From: Tillandsia leiboldiana
Taxonomy: Eukaryota > Streptophyta > Magnoliopsida > Poales > Bromeliaceae
Direction: 5' to 3'
Assembly: GCA_029204045.2 (NCBI GenBank)
Contig: CM055073.1
Location: forward strand, 22,390,502-22,454,501
Length of the DNA: 64,000 nt
Shown here: positions 18,233-30,655 of the stretch, piece by piece
How positions within the stretch are numbered: the first letter of the stretch is position 1
How the letters are laid out: the number at the start of each line of letters is the position of its first letter
Translations under genes and position numbers: made by a program
The notes under the pieces: generated by a model
The model's input: the letters and a program-made list of their open reading frames with translations, nothing else
Told to the model about the DNA's origin: nothing
The model's database searches: none

Positions 18233-20669
18233 CTAGGTTGTAGGTCGTGGTGGACTTAGAAACCCTAGGCTTGTGGTTGGACATTAGGATGACTACGTGA
18301 GAGTCGTGACTTATAGCGAGAGTCCTGATTGAGTTTCATACCTCTCCCAAGAGACGGGATGAGTGATTGGCATGTTTATTCTCCTAAGTGATTATGTTGG
18401 CTGCAGACAACATAATGCTATGGAATGGGTGACATATCTTAGACTTTCGCTGGATTGGGTCGTATGGTTGTTGTGTCCTGATGTTTGTTATTGTGCAGTG
18501 GACTACTATGCCTCTGAGACGTCGTGCAGTGTGGTGAAGAGGGCACATCCCGCATCTGATGGGTACCCGAGCAGCGGGAGGCAGAGCTATCAGAGCAGAG
18601 CGAGACCCAGGGTTATGGACCCAGATGTTACCGATGTCGGAGGCTGTCCGATGCCAGGAGTAGGCCATGGAACGTTTGATGCGCCTGTTGGAGCAGATAA
18701 CACAGCCAGTTGCAGTACTGCTTGAGAGTCCTCCAGCACCTCCTTCCTATGCAGTGGCATATGCAGTTGTACTAGTGGCACCGATGGAGCGAGCAACCCC
18801 CTCCGTGTCGACGAGTAGTGCCGAGGCACTGAGGTAGGGTGGATGGCGGATAGTAGATAAACTTTGGGACATCATCGGTCGATAGGGCCAGTCCCGGCAG
18901 TCCGATCCACCCCGATTTGCAGGTTTGAGCTTGGAGCAGTGGGAGGCTGAAAACTGGATAGCAACAATGGAGAAGCTTCAGGTACACTTGGCTACGCACT
19001 TTTGGGAAGAGGACGCCGAGATTTGGTGGCGTCGAGTTCGTCCTGCTGGACCACCGAGAGTGCAGTTGTTGACTTGAAACCAGTTTTGTGCTTAACTGCT
19101 CAAGGCCTTCTTTCCTGACAGTGTAAACAGAAACTGGAAGGGGATCCTAGACGCCTGCAGCAGGGGAGTCGACCTCTTCTGGAGTATGTTCGCGAGTTTT
19201 GCGATTGTTGAGTAGGCTCGGTGGGTTGACCGAGGATCAGTGATCACGTCAGAGAGAGACGGAGCGCCAGGGACCAGCTCCGGGGAGAGACATCCAGTGC
19301 CGCCTGAGTTTGGATAGTTGAGTAGATCGAGACCCCCGGGGCCGCCATGATCCCAGTCTGAGGGTCGTGAGTCTTAGAGGAGACAGAGACCAGGAGGTTC
19401 TCCACAGCCGATGTATCAGCAGCAGCAGCGGGATGACTATGTCATTTGTGGTAGGCCGCATTCTGCGTCGCAGTGTGACCACAGGCGGAGGCGATGTTTT
19501 TCGTGTGGACAGTCGGGGCATTTTCAGGCAGCATGCCCTCGAGCAGTACTTACAGCAATACCGCTTGCGACGGCACCCCCCTCTACCTCTTCGGGATGAA
19601 GGAACTCCGCCGATTTACCGCCAGGCAGATAGGGATACGACGTCGGGGCAGACTGAGCGACGACCACCTACATCGAGCGGATGAGTCTGTACCGCCCGGT
19701 TGGAGGGCGCTACGGCAGTGGACCAGATTGTCGCGGGCATGATTTCTTTACAGCAGTTTGAGTTGAGTGTTTTTGGCTTTCCTGTTTGGACTGGAGGTAG
19801 AGTTGTTACCCCGTGCACTAGAGGTACAGATTTCTGTTGGTGTTGTGCGTGTGGGGGGAGCCTTGTGGATTGTGTCCAGTACAGTTGAGACTTGGAATTA
19901 CACTGGCAGGTGTTACAGTTCAGGGGCAGCTCCACGACTCAGATTGAGCACACTGGATGGACCAGTTGTTGCGGTATTGTTCAAGCTGATTGTGGAATGA
20001 GATCAGTTAACCTTCCGCGAGTTGGACTAGAGGAGTTCATTTTCATAGATCACCAGGGTATCCTTCCTTCAGCTGTGGCTTCAGCGGTTTGCGGCTTGGT
20101 GCTACTTTTGGATCGTTGGCGACGATTAGGACTAGAGGTGGTGTCCGTAGGGGTCGCGTTTAAATCGTAGCTTTCGTTTTGTTGCCACGGCAGGAACGAC
20201 TTCAACACTTCTCTCCCTTTTCTCGCCGGTGTGCTGAAATTTTCGAACAGAACGAAAACTTCGAAAGACTGCTCCAGAAATGGAGACGGTGCCCGAACCT
20301 GTTCTTGTTTGATTGGGGCAAGGGCATTGGTGCTTTCGAAATTTTCAGACTTTTCGTTAATTTCAGTCGTTTTCTAAATTGAGAGTTGTGGTTGACGACT
20401 TTCCGGCTGGTGGGGCCTTTACCCTTCTTGTTGGTTGTGTTGGCGTAGTACGTGTAGTTTTGGACGAGTAGAGTTGGTCGTTCTTCCTTGTCCTCTGTCC
20501 TTTGGAACTTCTGAGTTTTTCCAGCTTTCGGACTCCTGGCCGTGTGGAACTCGCTTCGCGGAGTGTGCGTAGCGACTGGGGAGATGGAGACGGTGTTGAT
20601 GGATACTTACTTGTGGCTTCGGAACTCCCCTTTTGGGCTGTGTTAGTTTCGAGGACGAAACTTTCTTTT
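18233..20669 (+). pseudogene. Degraded gag/protease region of element G
   Basis: Broken frames only. A zinc knuckle (CFSCGQSGHFQAAC) is readable at about 19490-19535 after a Gln-rich stretch (MYQQQQ). A protease-like segment (GLEVELLPRALEV) follows at about 19780-19820. No RT, RNase H or integrase motif is seen before the polypurine tract, so most of pol was deleted. Sequence near 20295-20330 (TTCTTGTTTGATTGGG) repeats an LTR motif. Confidence 0.7.
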
Positions 20670-20681
20670 AGTGGGGGAGAG
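20670..20681 (+). promoter_or_regulatory. Polypurine tract of element G
   Basis: AGTGGGGGAGAG directly before the 3' LTR, preceded by TTTCGAGGACGAAACT as in element H. Confidence 0.88.
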
Positions 20682-23600
20682 TGTGAGGTCCCGGAATCCC
20701 CCGCGTAGTGTTTGCTGGTTGTTGGGCTGCTTTTGGTGGCCGTTGGGAGTATTTGTTCGCTTGTCGGGCCCGAGAAATGGATTTGTGGTGCAATTTGAGT
20801 TTTATTTTGCATTATTGGAGGACCCGTCGAGTGTTGGGTAGTGGTTTCGCGCGATTCAGATGTCAATTTGGACTCCGGGCGAAGTTTGGATAAAAGATTA
20901 CCCCTCCGGTTGCCTTCGGGAATTTTTAGAGTTGCAATTTGGCAAATCGGACTTCAGAATTGGGCCCGGCGCGGAAATCGGATCAAGTTGGCTATCCGGG
21001 GGCACTCCGCAATTTTCGGATCAGAATTTGGAAAAATGGACATCGTTTTTGGATTCAGCGCGCGAAATCGCTAGGAATGGACTATTTACTTGTTTGGTTT
21101 GGAGCCCGGTTGAGTTGCGCGTTTTTCGAGGCATCGCGGCGCGTTTTTCGAGGTGTGGCGCGGATCCCGAGGTGGCGCGCGGCTCGAGGCGGCGTACGGA
21201 CGCGGGAATGCGCGCGTCTGGCGCGCATTGGGAATGCGCTCCTGCGCGGGTGACGCAGGGGCCGCCACGTGGCGGGCCCCCGTTGGCGGCCGCGCGGAAA
21301 GGGAGCGGGCGCTCGGTGTCACGCGCCCGTGTGGCGCGTGACTGTCGCGTGCCGCGTGGCGCGCGGTGACGCGGCCGCGTGGACGGGCAGGCGTGTGCCT
21401 GCGCCGGGTGCACGCGCCTGTGTGCCGTGGACCGCGGCTGGGGGCTCCCCCATTGGCCGGTCCACCGTGCACCCTTGAGCCGTGGACCACCCCCCTTTTT
21501 CCCTTTTTCTTCTTCTTCTTCTTCCTCCCCCGAGCGCCATTTCTCTTCCTTTTTCTTTTCTTTCTTCTTCACCGAGCGAGAGAGGGAGTGAGGAGGGAAT
21601 TTTTGGGGGTTGTGGCGGTGCGCCGTGGACCTCGCGGAGCGCGCGAGGTGTTCCAAACGGGTCGGTTGGGCGGTGCGACGCGTCGAGGTTGGTCCCGCAC
21701 TTCTTTTTTTCGGTGTTTTTAGCACAGTTTTGGAGCGTTCTTTTGAACAGTGTTTTAACCCTCTTGCTCTTATCTGTGTTAGGGACTGTGTTTTACTGCA
21801 CCGTTTTGCGTGCGGTCCCCGACGGCGTGCACCGTTTTGCGTGCAGACTCCGTTTTGCGCGCGGGTTTCGGCACCGTGCTCCGTTTTGCGTGCAGACTCC
21901 GTTTTGCGCGCGGGTTTCGGCACCGTGCTCCGTTTTGCGTGCAGACTCCGTTTTGCGTGCGGATTCTGGCACCGTGCTCCGTTTTGCGTGCAGACTCCGT
22001 TTTGCGTGCGGATTCTGGCACCGTGCTCCGTTTTGCGTGCGGACTCCGACAGCGGACTTCGTTTTGCGTGCGGATCGCGTGGAGGCCAATTGCAAGTGTC
22101 TACGAGCAATTGGTGGCAAATCGAGGTGGGTGGCTTGTTTTCAAGATCTATGGACTGTGCTCTAATTCTATTGATATAGAATCATGCATGATAGTGATTG
22201 GACTTGGGTAGCATGCTAGAATTTGAATGTTATTATTCCTCGTTTTTATCTGTTGATCGTTTGATCTCTTCTACTTCCTACCGCCTGTTAAATATCTGTT
22301 ATCTTGGAACCTGACCTAGCACCCCTGTCATATGTTGCATGTGTAACCAGACCAGTAGAAAACCCTCACTTGGGCTAGGGTTATTTATGTTTAGACATCC
22401 ACACTTTATGTTTCATTCCTGGACTTAGTGTTATCCTCGCCCGGGTAGTGGGCCGAGCGGTCGGGACTTCTTTTTAGTGTGGGATGCATTTGCACTCGTG
22501 CTTGGGAGCAGAGTGGATGGAGTCTGGTAGATGTAGGGGTTCGCTTGTCTGTATCGGGAACCGTTTGGGGTAAACGGTGGACCCGAGAGATCTTGTTTTC
22601 CCCTGTTTGGGTTGTCGCCACTGTGTTAGTGGCAGCAGTTTACTAGTGTTAGCCGGACCTAGAACCCAGAACCCTTTTCGACATATACATGATTTTAGTC
22701 TACCAATGTTTTCTTCCAAACATCGAAGGGCCGCTGGAGTCTGTTCTTGTTTGATTGGACAAAGGCATCAGCCCTTCGGGGTTTGGGTAAAAGACTTGTT
22801 TTCTAACTGTTTTCCTAAAAAGAACTAAAATCATTAAATATGGATTTCTTCTAGATCAAATGATTTTCAATAACAAATGTCACCTTTTTCTTGTAAATCT
22901 CCCCACTCGAAAGGATTCGAGTGATCCGGGTTCTAGGGGCCGTTCCGTTGTCGGGACGAAAGCCACGGGGCCGAGCCTGGAACCTGTTCTTGTTTGATAG
23001 GGTTGTAGGTGTAGGTCTCCCGGGACTTTCGGGCCCTGTTGGTGTTTTCTGCGTGTCGTACCGAGGTTATTGTGTTCCCGAACTATAAGGGATCGGGAAC
23101 TTCGATAGGCGGAGCCTAGAGTCTGTTCTTGTTTGATAGGGTTCTTAGCACCGGTCTATCGGGATTCCGAACCCTTATGGTGTCGGTCTTTCCTGTGAGT
23201 TTAGTGTTCTGTTGTGGGAGCCGTCTGGCGGACGGTGGCCCCAGCTGTGTGGTTTTCCAGCCTGTGGTTGAGAGTTGGTGTTGTTGGTCGATCTTGTTGA
23301 TCGTGGTTTGGACTATAGCCTGCATGAGCCATATTTGAGCTCGACAGAGATACGCGGATACTTTCCTCGGTGGGGTCGCTCCCCTCGAGAGCCACTCCGG
23401 AGTTGGGCCTGTTACTTGCTATCGCGACTTGTCGACGCCGTCCCTCTGACTGTGCCAGTTAGTGGCAGTCACGGACACCCTACGGTAGACCCGTCCTGTT
23501 GAGGATGTGCGGCAGTAGGGGGGGGCGCAGGTTTGACTGGACCCTTGAGGCAGTCAGTATAGATTTGGTGAGTTTACTGTGTGTGTTAGTAGATGCATCA

Positions 23601-24180
23601 TGTTCCATCTGTTCCTTTTCTTGAGCATCTAGATAGAGGCATAGTAGCTGTAGAGTTACTTTTCCAGCCATTTCATTTCAGTATTATGTTGTTACTTATG
23701 CCTCTAGTAGACTTGGTGGGCAGACCGTCGGGCTTGTTGGCGGCACCCACTGAGAACTACTTGGGACGTAGTTCTCACACCCGTCGTGGTGTATTTCCCA
23801 CAGGGACTTCTACTCCTGTTCCTGCTGCTCCTGTTGCTGCTTCTTCTTATCGAGGTAAGGGAGTCGCGAGATAGTTCCCTACCAGTCATCGTCCAGAGAG
23901 TAGATGTACCCCCGGTCTTGTTTGAGAGTTTATGTTGAGCGACCTTGTAGTGAGGTATAGAGTTGTATTTTATTTTACTGCTTGAGAGACTTTTGTACTT
24001 TTGGTGAGGACCTTGTGTTGTATATAGCTTTTATTTCTAGCAGCTTTACTTTCAGCTCTGATATCTGTATAGTATAGATGCTCTTTTGCAGGTTAGTCGC
24101 TTCGTCTATACGGGGCTTCTCGTATGGGCGGCGGATCTGTTGGCGAGCCCGGGTCGCAGTTTCGACCCCGGGGCGTGACA
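20682..24180 (+). repeat. 3' LTR of element G (3499 bp)
   Basis: TGTGAGGTCCCGG to GGGGCGTGACA, the partner of 14714-18213. The 49-bp array is at 21832-22077 (starts 21832, 21881, 21930, 21979, 22028). From about 21480 onward it is nearly identical to the 5' LTR. Confidence 0.93.
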
Positions 24181-24185
24181 AAAAC
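24181..24185. repeat. Target site duplication of element G, right (AAAAC)
   Basis: Matches 14709-14713. Copia sequence resumes directly with CATCCACAAAC. Confidence 0.95.
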
Positions 24186-24395
24186 CATCCACAAACAAAG
24201 TTGATCCAAGAAATTCATCACGTTTGAGGAGGAAAAGAGAAAAACGGTGAAAAACCGAGATTTTGATCAATAAAACTTACTTGGAGTTGAAGAACTTGAG
24301 TTTGAAAGCTTCCAGGAAGGATGAAATCTAGAGAGAGAGGCTCTGGAAACTTTGGAACAAAAGATTGGAGTAAAAGAAATCAAAACCCTTTTGTT

Positions 24396-24565
24396 CTTTA
24401 TAAAGCCCTAGCCGCGATCCGGATCAGTTCATGATTGCGATCCGGATCGGCTACCCGCAGTGAGAAACTGCGTTCGGGATCCGGATCGGCAGGTCCAATC
24501 CGGATCGTCAGCCCGCAGAAGAAAACCTGCGTTCGGGATCCGGATCATCTTGCCCGATCCGGATC
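24396..24565 (-). promoter_or_regulatory. Internal promoter-like module, copy B
   Basis: Palindromes GATCCGGATC and variants from 24565 to 24416, then GGCTTTATAAAG on the minus strand (24407-24396). Same layout as 4152-4325, with an even better TATA box. The module is kept although the ORF it precedes has changed. Confidence 0.55.
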
Positions 24566-24569
24566 GGCT

Positions 24570-25505
24570 CCAACTTTTTCTTTAGAAAATTTCAGAGAAA
24601 TTCAAGAAAAACCAGAAAAAGATTGTAAGCACAAATGTGTATCAACTTTAAACAAAAATCATCGTTTCATACAACAAGAATTAGATTATGCCAAATCTAT
24701 CAATAATATCCAAAAATGAAACGAAAATTTACAAAAATTAAATCCCTTAAAGTTGAACACCTTCAATTACATCTAATTTGATCTTATGAGTAATGCCTTT
24801 ATCAAATCATCAATTCAGTAAAGAAAATGAAATACAAAGATCAATAGATGTTTGAAATCCCAAATATAGTAGATAATGTATCTAGACAATCTGTTGAAGA
24901 GAGTGGCTCTTTGAGCATCTTTCTTTAAAAACCCACCTTATACCAACCTTGAAATTTGACGGAGTCAAGTATTTCAACATGCATTTTACTTAATCAAAAT
25001 TTGAACAACCATGCTTGGTATACATGTGGTAGCTGCACACAATACTCGGACGACCGAGGTGGTAGCTCTTTCCTCCATGTGGTGGTAGTTTTCACACTCC
25101 TCATTGGGATGTAACTCTTTCCACATCTTTTGAGCATTTTACTTTTTCTATGACTCCCCCTCAATTGGCTATCAATTATTTAAGATATAAAGTATTCAAC
25201 CAAATATTGATCTCGATTTCATACTCGACTAAGCAGTCAAATAAGATAATGACTATACCAAGAGATCATTGAGAGAGAGAAATTGACTTTGATCACTTAG
25301 AAGATGATTTAATTAACATAAATGATCATTGCAACAGTGAAATATTATGATGGCAAAAGCATAATAAATTTCTAAATGTGCGAAAAGATGCAATTAAAGT
25401 CAATTATGATCTATGCTCAATTAATGTCCTATGTACAAACATAGATAATGAACAAAACAAAAACAAATACAAAACCTCTCCTAAGCAAAGGTTTCAAAAA
25501 GAAGT
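24570..25505 (-). other. Non-coding spacer, copy B, with conserved hairpin
   Basis: Homologous to 4326-5263. The conserved hairpin (arms CTCGG/CCGAG, loop ACGA on the plus strand) is at 25045-25058, flanked by the AGCTACCAC-type motifs. No ORF. Confidence 0.6.
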
Positions 25506-28384
25506 TTATTTCAAGGAAAGCATTCCAATTGCTTTTCGTAAATGAATAAAACGTTTTTGATCCAAAGGTTTTGTTAGAATGTCAGCTAATTGATCCTCAG
25601 TTGAAATATATGAAAGTTGAAGAGTATTTGATTCAACTAGCTCTCTAAGAAAATGATATCTAAGTTCAATATATTTTGTTCTAGAGCGCAACACAGGGTT
25701 TTTTGAAATGTTAATTGCACTTGTGTTGTCACAAAGAATTGTTACCGAAGATGCTGAAATGCGGAAGTCGCTCAATACGCTTTTCATCCAAATGAGTTGA
25801 GTTGAGCAACTTCCAGCTGAAATGTATTCCGCTTCGGCAGTCGAGAGTGCTATGCAATTCTGCTTTTTACTGTGCCATGCAACAAGGCAATGGCCAAGAT
25901 AGAAGCATGCACCACTCGTGCTTTTCCGATCATCCACTGATCCTGCCCAATCGGCATCTGAGTATCCAACAATATCCAGACTTGTTCCCATAGGATACCA
26001 AATTCCGAAATTAATTGATCCTTTGATATACCGGATGATCCTTTTCACCGCTTTCAGGTGAACCTCCTTTGGTGCAGATTGATATCTCGCGCAGATCCCA
26101 ACACCAAAAGATATATCCGGGCGACTAGCCGTGAGGTAAAGTAGACTTCCAATCATACTTCGATACAGTTTCTCGTCTACATTCTCACTTTGTGATTCAC
26201 TTCCAAGTCCCTTGTGGCTAGTTCCCATTGGAGTCGGAAAATCCTTCGAATTTTCAAGATCAAACTTTTTAACCAACTCCATTGCATACTTGGATTGACT
26301 CAAGTGAATATCTTCATCATTTTGTTTAATTTGCAATCCAAGGAAATAAGTCAATTCGCCCATCATGGACATCTCAAATTCGCTTTCCATGGTCTCCGCG
26401 AATTTAGAAGCATCATTATCTCTTGTTGCGCCAAATACTATGTCATCGACATATATTTGTGCTACAATGAAATTGTTTTGATAATGCTTCACAAAGAGAG
26501 TCCTGTCAGCTCCCCCTCGAGTATAGCCCTTCTCCAAAAGGTGCTTTGTCAACCTTTCGTACCATGCTCGCGGTGCTTGTTTCAGACCGTAAAGAGCCTT
26601 TTTCAAACGAAAAACATGGTTAGGTTGTTTATGGTCTACAAAACCTTTCGGTTGAGCCACATAAACTTCCTCATTTAAAAACCCATTTAGAAAAGCGCTC
26701 TTAACGTCCATTTGAAATAATTTGATTTTAAAATGACAAGCAATAGCAAACAGTATACGAATGGACTCGAGTCTAGCTACAGGGGCGAATGTTTCGTCAA
26801 AGTCTATACCTTCTACTTGAGAGTAGCCTTGAGCAACTAATCGTGCCTTGTTCCTGATGATAGTACCATCCTCATTTTTCTTGTTCTTGAAGATCCATTT
26901 GGTACCTATCACATTGTGTTGCTGTGGAGGCTTCGTTAATTCCCAGACTTTGTTTCGCTCAAATTGATGGAGCTCTTCCTGCATTGCTTTAATCCAGTAG
27001 TCATCCTGAAGAGCTTCATCTATGTTCTTTGGTTCGATTAAAGATACGTAGCAAGCGAATCCACAAACCAACTGCCTCCGAGTTCTGACTCCTTCTTGTG
27101 GATCTCCAATAATATTCGATTCCGGATGATCCTTGGAGATTCGTAACGTTTGTTGAAACGGAGCACTCGGAGAAACATGAGATGATTCCTGCACATCAGA
27201 TAAACTAGAAGAGCCATTAGATACATCATTAATATTGGAAGTATTATCATGAGGAGATGCACTAGCAGGAGAATCATCATCTAGAGAGATATCGAGGGTA
27301 GATTTTCCAGATCCAAAGTGAAAAGCTTCATCTACTTTAACATTTATAGGTTCTACGATCGTCTTAGATTCCAAGTTAAAAACTCGATATGCTCTACTAT
27401 TAGTAGAATACCCCAAGAAAATCCCTTCGTCACTTCGTGAGTCAAACTTTCCAAGGTTTTCACGGTCACGTAAAATGTAACACCGACTCCCGAAGATGCA
27501 AAAATATTTGATGTTGGGTTTTCTACCACACCATAGTTCATATGGTGTATTTAACGTTCCCGGGCGCAAGAACACTCGATTAATGACATAGACAGCGGTG
27601 TTCACAGCTTCAGCCCAAAAATGTAGCGGTAAATTCCGGCTATGAAGCATCACACGCGCCATCTCTTGAACAACCCTGTTCTTGCGCTCGACAACACCAT
27701 TCTGTTGAGGTGTATAGGGTGCAGAGAATTCATGCTTAATACCGTTTGAAGTACAAAAGTCAATGAATTTTGAATTAATGAATTCTCCACCTCTATCACT
27801 TCTAACACGAATGATCTTTTCATTCTTTTCAATCATAATACGAAGGCAAATCTCGTGAAAAGAATCAAAAGTATCAGCTTTCTCTTTTAAAAATGCTACC
27901 CAAGAATACTGAGAGAAATCATCAACCAATAAAAAATATACCATTTACCTCCCAAAGATGGTTGACGGGTCGGCCCCATTAAGTCCATGTGCAAAAGTTC
28001 CAAGGGCCGTTTTGTACCAACGTGGTTCAAGTTCTTGTGTGCAGTCCTAGACTGTTTTCCCTTTTGGCAACCACCACACACACCGTTTTGTTTAAATAAA
28101 AGTTTGGAACCCCCTTGACCACGTCCTTGTTTGAAATTCTAGTAAGTTCCTTAAAATTTAAGTGACCTAGCCTTTCATGCCAAAGAGTTTCATTATTCAA
28201 AGTGGCTAAGTTACAATTTTCAGAAAATTTATTAGGAACAACATAACAATTGTTTTCAGATCTAACCCCTTTTAAAAGAAGACATGGTCCTTATTAGTTA
28301 CAACGCATTCAACAGATGAAAAGTTAACCTGAAAAACCATTGTCGCAAAGTTGACTTATACTTATGAGGTTAGTCTTAAGGCCA
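25506..28384 (-). pseudogene. pol: Copia pol, copy B, frameshifted at its 5' part
   Basis: An 812-codon open stretch (25506-27944) carries the integrase core, RT with YVDD, and RNase H through ADILTKPL, almost identical to 5264-8347. Upstream, single-base indels near 27940, 28100, 28275 and 28325 break the zinc-finger and protease-linker part; short stretches at 27896-28081 and 28324-28527 continue it in other frames. The integrase zinc finger here reads C-GG-C (C-x2-C), the normal form. Either a young pseudogene or consensus errors. Confidence 0.88.
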
Positions 28385-30622
28385 TCAACAAATAAGACGT
28401 TTTTCAAAATCGGGCCATCTGGAATAGTTACCGTCCCTTTTCCAACAATTTTGGAAGAATCGACCGTCTCCGAAAACAACAAGTCCTCCGGAGATTTTCT
28501 CAAGATTTTGAAAACTATTTTTGTCACCGGTCATGTGACGGGAACAACCGCTATCCAGATACCAAGACGAACTATCATATGCATGCAAGGAAACATTGGT
28601 AACAAGACAAGGGTAAATTTCACCTTTGCGCACCCAAACCCTTTTGGAGTGCGTCGGTAATGGTCGTGAGGTTATTCTCCTAGGTGAAGGCGTCTTGTCA
28701 GATCGATTGCCGCTCCTTGATGATGTCGTCTTGCGCGGTGAACTACCAAGGCTCTTTTCTTTTGAAAGGTTTTGCTTTGATTTTCCGGGGAGGCGCCTTT
28801 TTGGTAGTCGTTGCAAGAGGTGATTGAGGTGAGCGTTTGACTCCGTCTTGCAATATCTTCTTATGTGCCCTGAAACACCACAACGAAAACATACCTTAGA
28901 TCTTGACGATCCCAAAGAGGATGAAGTAGGTTTGTTGTCGTTGTTTGTCTTGAATTCCGGTGTCGGAGGAGGAGATACCGACTGAGGCACAAAAACTGTC
29001 TCACTCGAACTTGGACTGTTTCCAGTTTGAGTGTATCCGAGGCCGAACCTATTTGATTGACCAAGACCGAGAAGTCTATCCAACTTACTCCTTCCTGAAG
29101 AGAATCGCTGTAAGTCATTCTTGAGTTGGAAAATGGTCTTTGTCATTTCCAGGTTATCCTGTCGAGCCTCGTTGTAGAGCTTTGAGAAGTGATTCGCGTT
29201 ATCCACCAGATTTGTATGTTCCTTCTCAAGTTGCTCATTGGACTCTTGAAGGGAAGCATTTGCCTTTATCAGGTTTTCCCTTTCCACTTCAAGAGCGTTT
29301 GAGAGAGAAGTCGCTCTTTTTGCTTCTTCTTCGAGATCATGCACTCTCCCTCTCAAACTCTTGTTTTGCTTAGCCACTTTCTTTGAGTCCCTCAAAAGTC
29401 TGTGGTAGGCTAGAGCAAAATCTTCACCTTCCGAATCATCCGATTCGTTGTCCGTTGCATTCTTTTCAACAGTGGAGTTGGACAACGACTCAGATGTATT
29501 TGCCATAAAGCACATGAAGGGTGAAGATACGGACGCGTGGAATGCGGTGGAGCTCTTTTCTTCATTACTCGAAGACGACTCATTTGACGTTGAGTTGTCA
29601 TCCCAAGTGACGACTTGCATCGCCTTCTTCTTTGCCGGATACTTGTTAGGACATTCCGTTGCAATGTGGCCGTAGCCTCGACATTTGAAGCATTGTAGTT
29701 GTCCTTCTGAGCTTTTCTTATCCTTTAAGAAGTTCTCTTGCTTTCTTGACTTGTAACCTGAAGTACCCTTGCCTTTGTTCGACTTTCCGAAGGATGGAGA
29801 TTTGCTTGAATTACCCCTTCGAAAGTTGCGGCGAAACTTCCTTGTCAAGAGAGCGAGCTGCTTCTCAAATTCCTCCATAGAAAGGTTCTCGTCATCGTCT
29901 GAGGAGGATGTATCCGCGTCTTCTTCCTTAGTTGTTTTCAACGCATAACCTGAAGACTTAGAAGTGGATGCCTTTCCAGAAGAATTGTTAGTAGTAAATG
30001 TCATTTCATAAGTTTGTAATGAACCAACTAACTCTTCTACACGTATTTCGTCCGGGTGTTTAATAGTTTCAATGGCAGTAACCTTTGGGCAAAATCGTTC
30101 AGGAAGAGTTCTTAAGATTTTTCTTACAATCTTAAATTCTGGAATCTTCTCTCCCAGATTAGCACATGAGTTTACGATGTCTTGCAATCGTGTATAGTAG
30201 TCCGTGAAAGATTCATTTTCTGCCATTAAGATAGAGTCAAACTTGCTCGTAAGCATTTGCAGTTTCTGAATCTTCACGAGGTTAGTTCCCTCATGTGTAA
30301 CCTGAAGAACATCCCAGATTTCTTTCGCAGTCTCACATGCCGAGACGCGAGAGAATTCAGTTTGAGATAAGGCATTAAAAATAGCATTAATTCCCTTGCC
30401 ATTGTAAGAAGATGAATCTAACTCTTCCTTGGTCCATTTCGACCTAGGTTTTAAGGTGCGAACATCACCATTAAATTCAGTTGGATTAGACCATCCTAAT
30501 TCAATCGATTGCCACACCCGTTCGTCGATGGAAATTAAAAAGGCTTTCATCCGTACTTTCCAGTACGCATAATTAGTTCCATCGAAGAATGGGGGTCGGT
30601 TGATGTTTCCACCTTCAACCAT
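28385..30622 (-). CDS. gag: Copia Gag running into protease, 745 aa
   Basis: Starts 20 bp downstream of the primer site. Residues 1-210 are a copia-type Gag (FDGTNYAYWKVRM, then EIWDVLQVTHEGT and LVKIQKLQML). A CCHC zinc knuckle is at 311-324 (CFKCRGYGHIATEC), a long coiled coil at about 405-510, a Ser/Pro-rich linker, and a second knuckle at 578-591 (CFRCGVSGHIRRYC). The frame enters the protease (LDSGCSRHMTG at 689-699) and ends after a one-base insertion near 28455, so the last about 30 residues are out of frame. Length and two knuckles fit SIRE/Maximus Gag. It would form the virus-like particle and bind genomic RNA. Confidence 0.92.
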   Translation of the reverse strand: MVEGGNINRPPFFDGTNYAYWKVRMKAFLISIDERVWQSIELGWSNPTEFNGDVRTLKPRSKWTKEELDSSSYNGKGINAIFNALSQTEFSRVSACETAKEIWDVLQVTHEGTNLVKIQKLQMLTSKFDSILMAENESFTDYYTRLQDIVNSCANLGEKIPEFKIVRKILRTLPERFCPKVTAIETIKHPDEIRVEELVGSLQTYEMTFTTNNSSGKASTSKSSGYALKTTKEEDADTSSSDDDENLSMEEFEKQLALLTRKFRRNFRRGNSSKSPSFGKSNKGKGTSGYKSRKQENFLKDKKSSEGQLQCFKCRGYGHIATECPNKYPAKKKAMQVVTWDDNSTSNESSSSNEEKSSTAFHASVSSPFMCFMANTSESLSNSTVEKNATDNESDDSEGEDFALAYHRLLRDSKKVAKQNKSLRGRVHDLEEEAKRATSLSNALEVERENLIKANASLQESNEQLEKEHTNLVDNANHFSKLYNEARQDNLEMTKTIFQLKNDLQRFSSGRSKLDRLLGLGQSNRFGLGYTQTGNSPSSSETVFVPQSVSPPPTPEFKTNNDNKPTSSSLGSSRSKVCFRCGVSGHIRRYCKTESNAHLNHLLQRLPKRRLPGKSKQNLSKEKSLGSSPRKTTSSRSGNRSDKTPSPRRITSRPLPTHSKRVWVRKGEIYPCLVTNVSLHAYDSSSWYLDSGCSRHMTGDKNSFQNLEKISGGLVVFGDGRFFQNCWKRDGNYSRWPDFEKRLIC

Positions 30623-30641
30623 TGTTTACAACCCTATTCCT

Positions 30642-30653
30642 GCTCTGATACCA
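30642..30653 (-). promoter_or_regulatory. Primer binding site of element A
   Basis: TGGTATCAGAGC on the minus strand, complementary to initiator methionine tRNA, two bases inside the 5' LTR at 30656. Confidence 0.95.
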
Positions 30654-30655
30654 CT

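Larger units (their letters stand above)
14714..24180 (+). mobile_element. Ty3/gypsy element G, large LTRs, pol deleted
   Basis: 9467 bp: LTR 14714-18213, internal 18214-20681, LTR 20682-24180, duplication AAAAC, primer site at 18221 and polypurine tract before 20682. The internal part is only 2.5 kb and keeps traces of gag and protease but no RT or integrase, so the element is non-autonomous. LTR structure and end motifs match C and D, which suggests the Tekay/Del-like chromovirus group. Confidence 0.93.
14421..24280 (-). other. Predicted leader intron of copy B third ORF, split by element G
   Basis: Donor GTAAGT at 24280-24275 and acceptor CCACACAG ending at 14421 match the sites in copy A. 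Gypsy element G (14714-24180) lies wholly between them. Without G the intron would be about 390 bp. Confidence 0.4.
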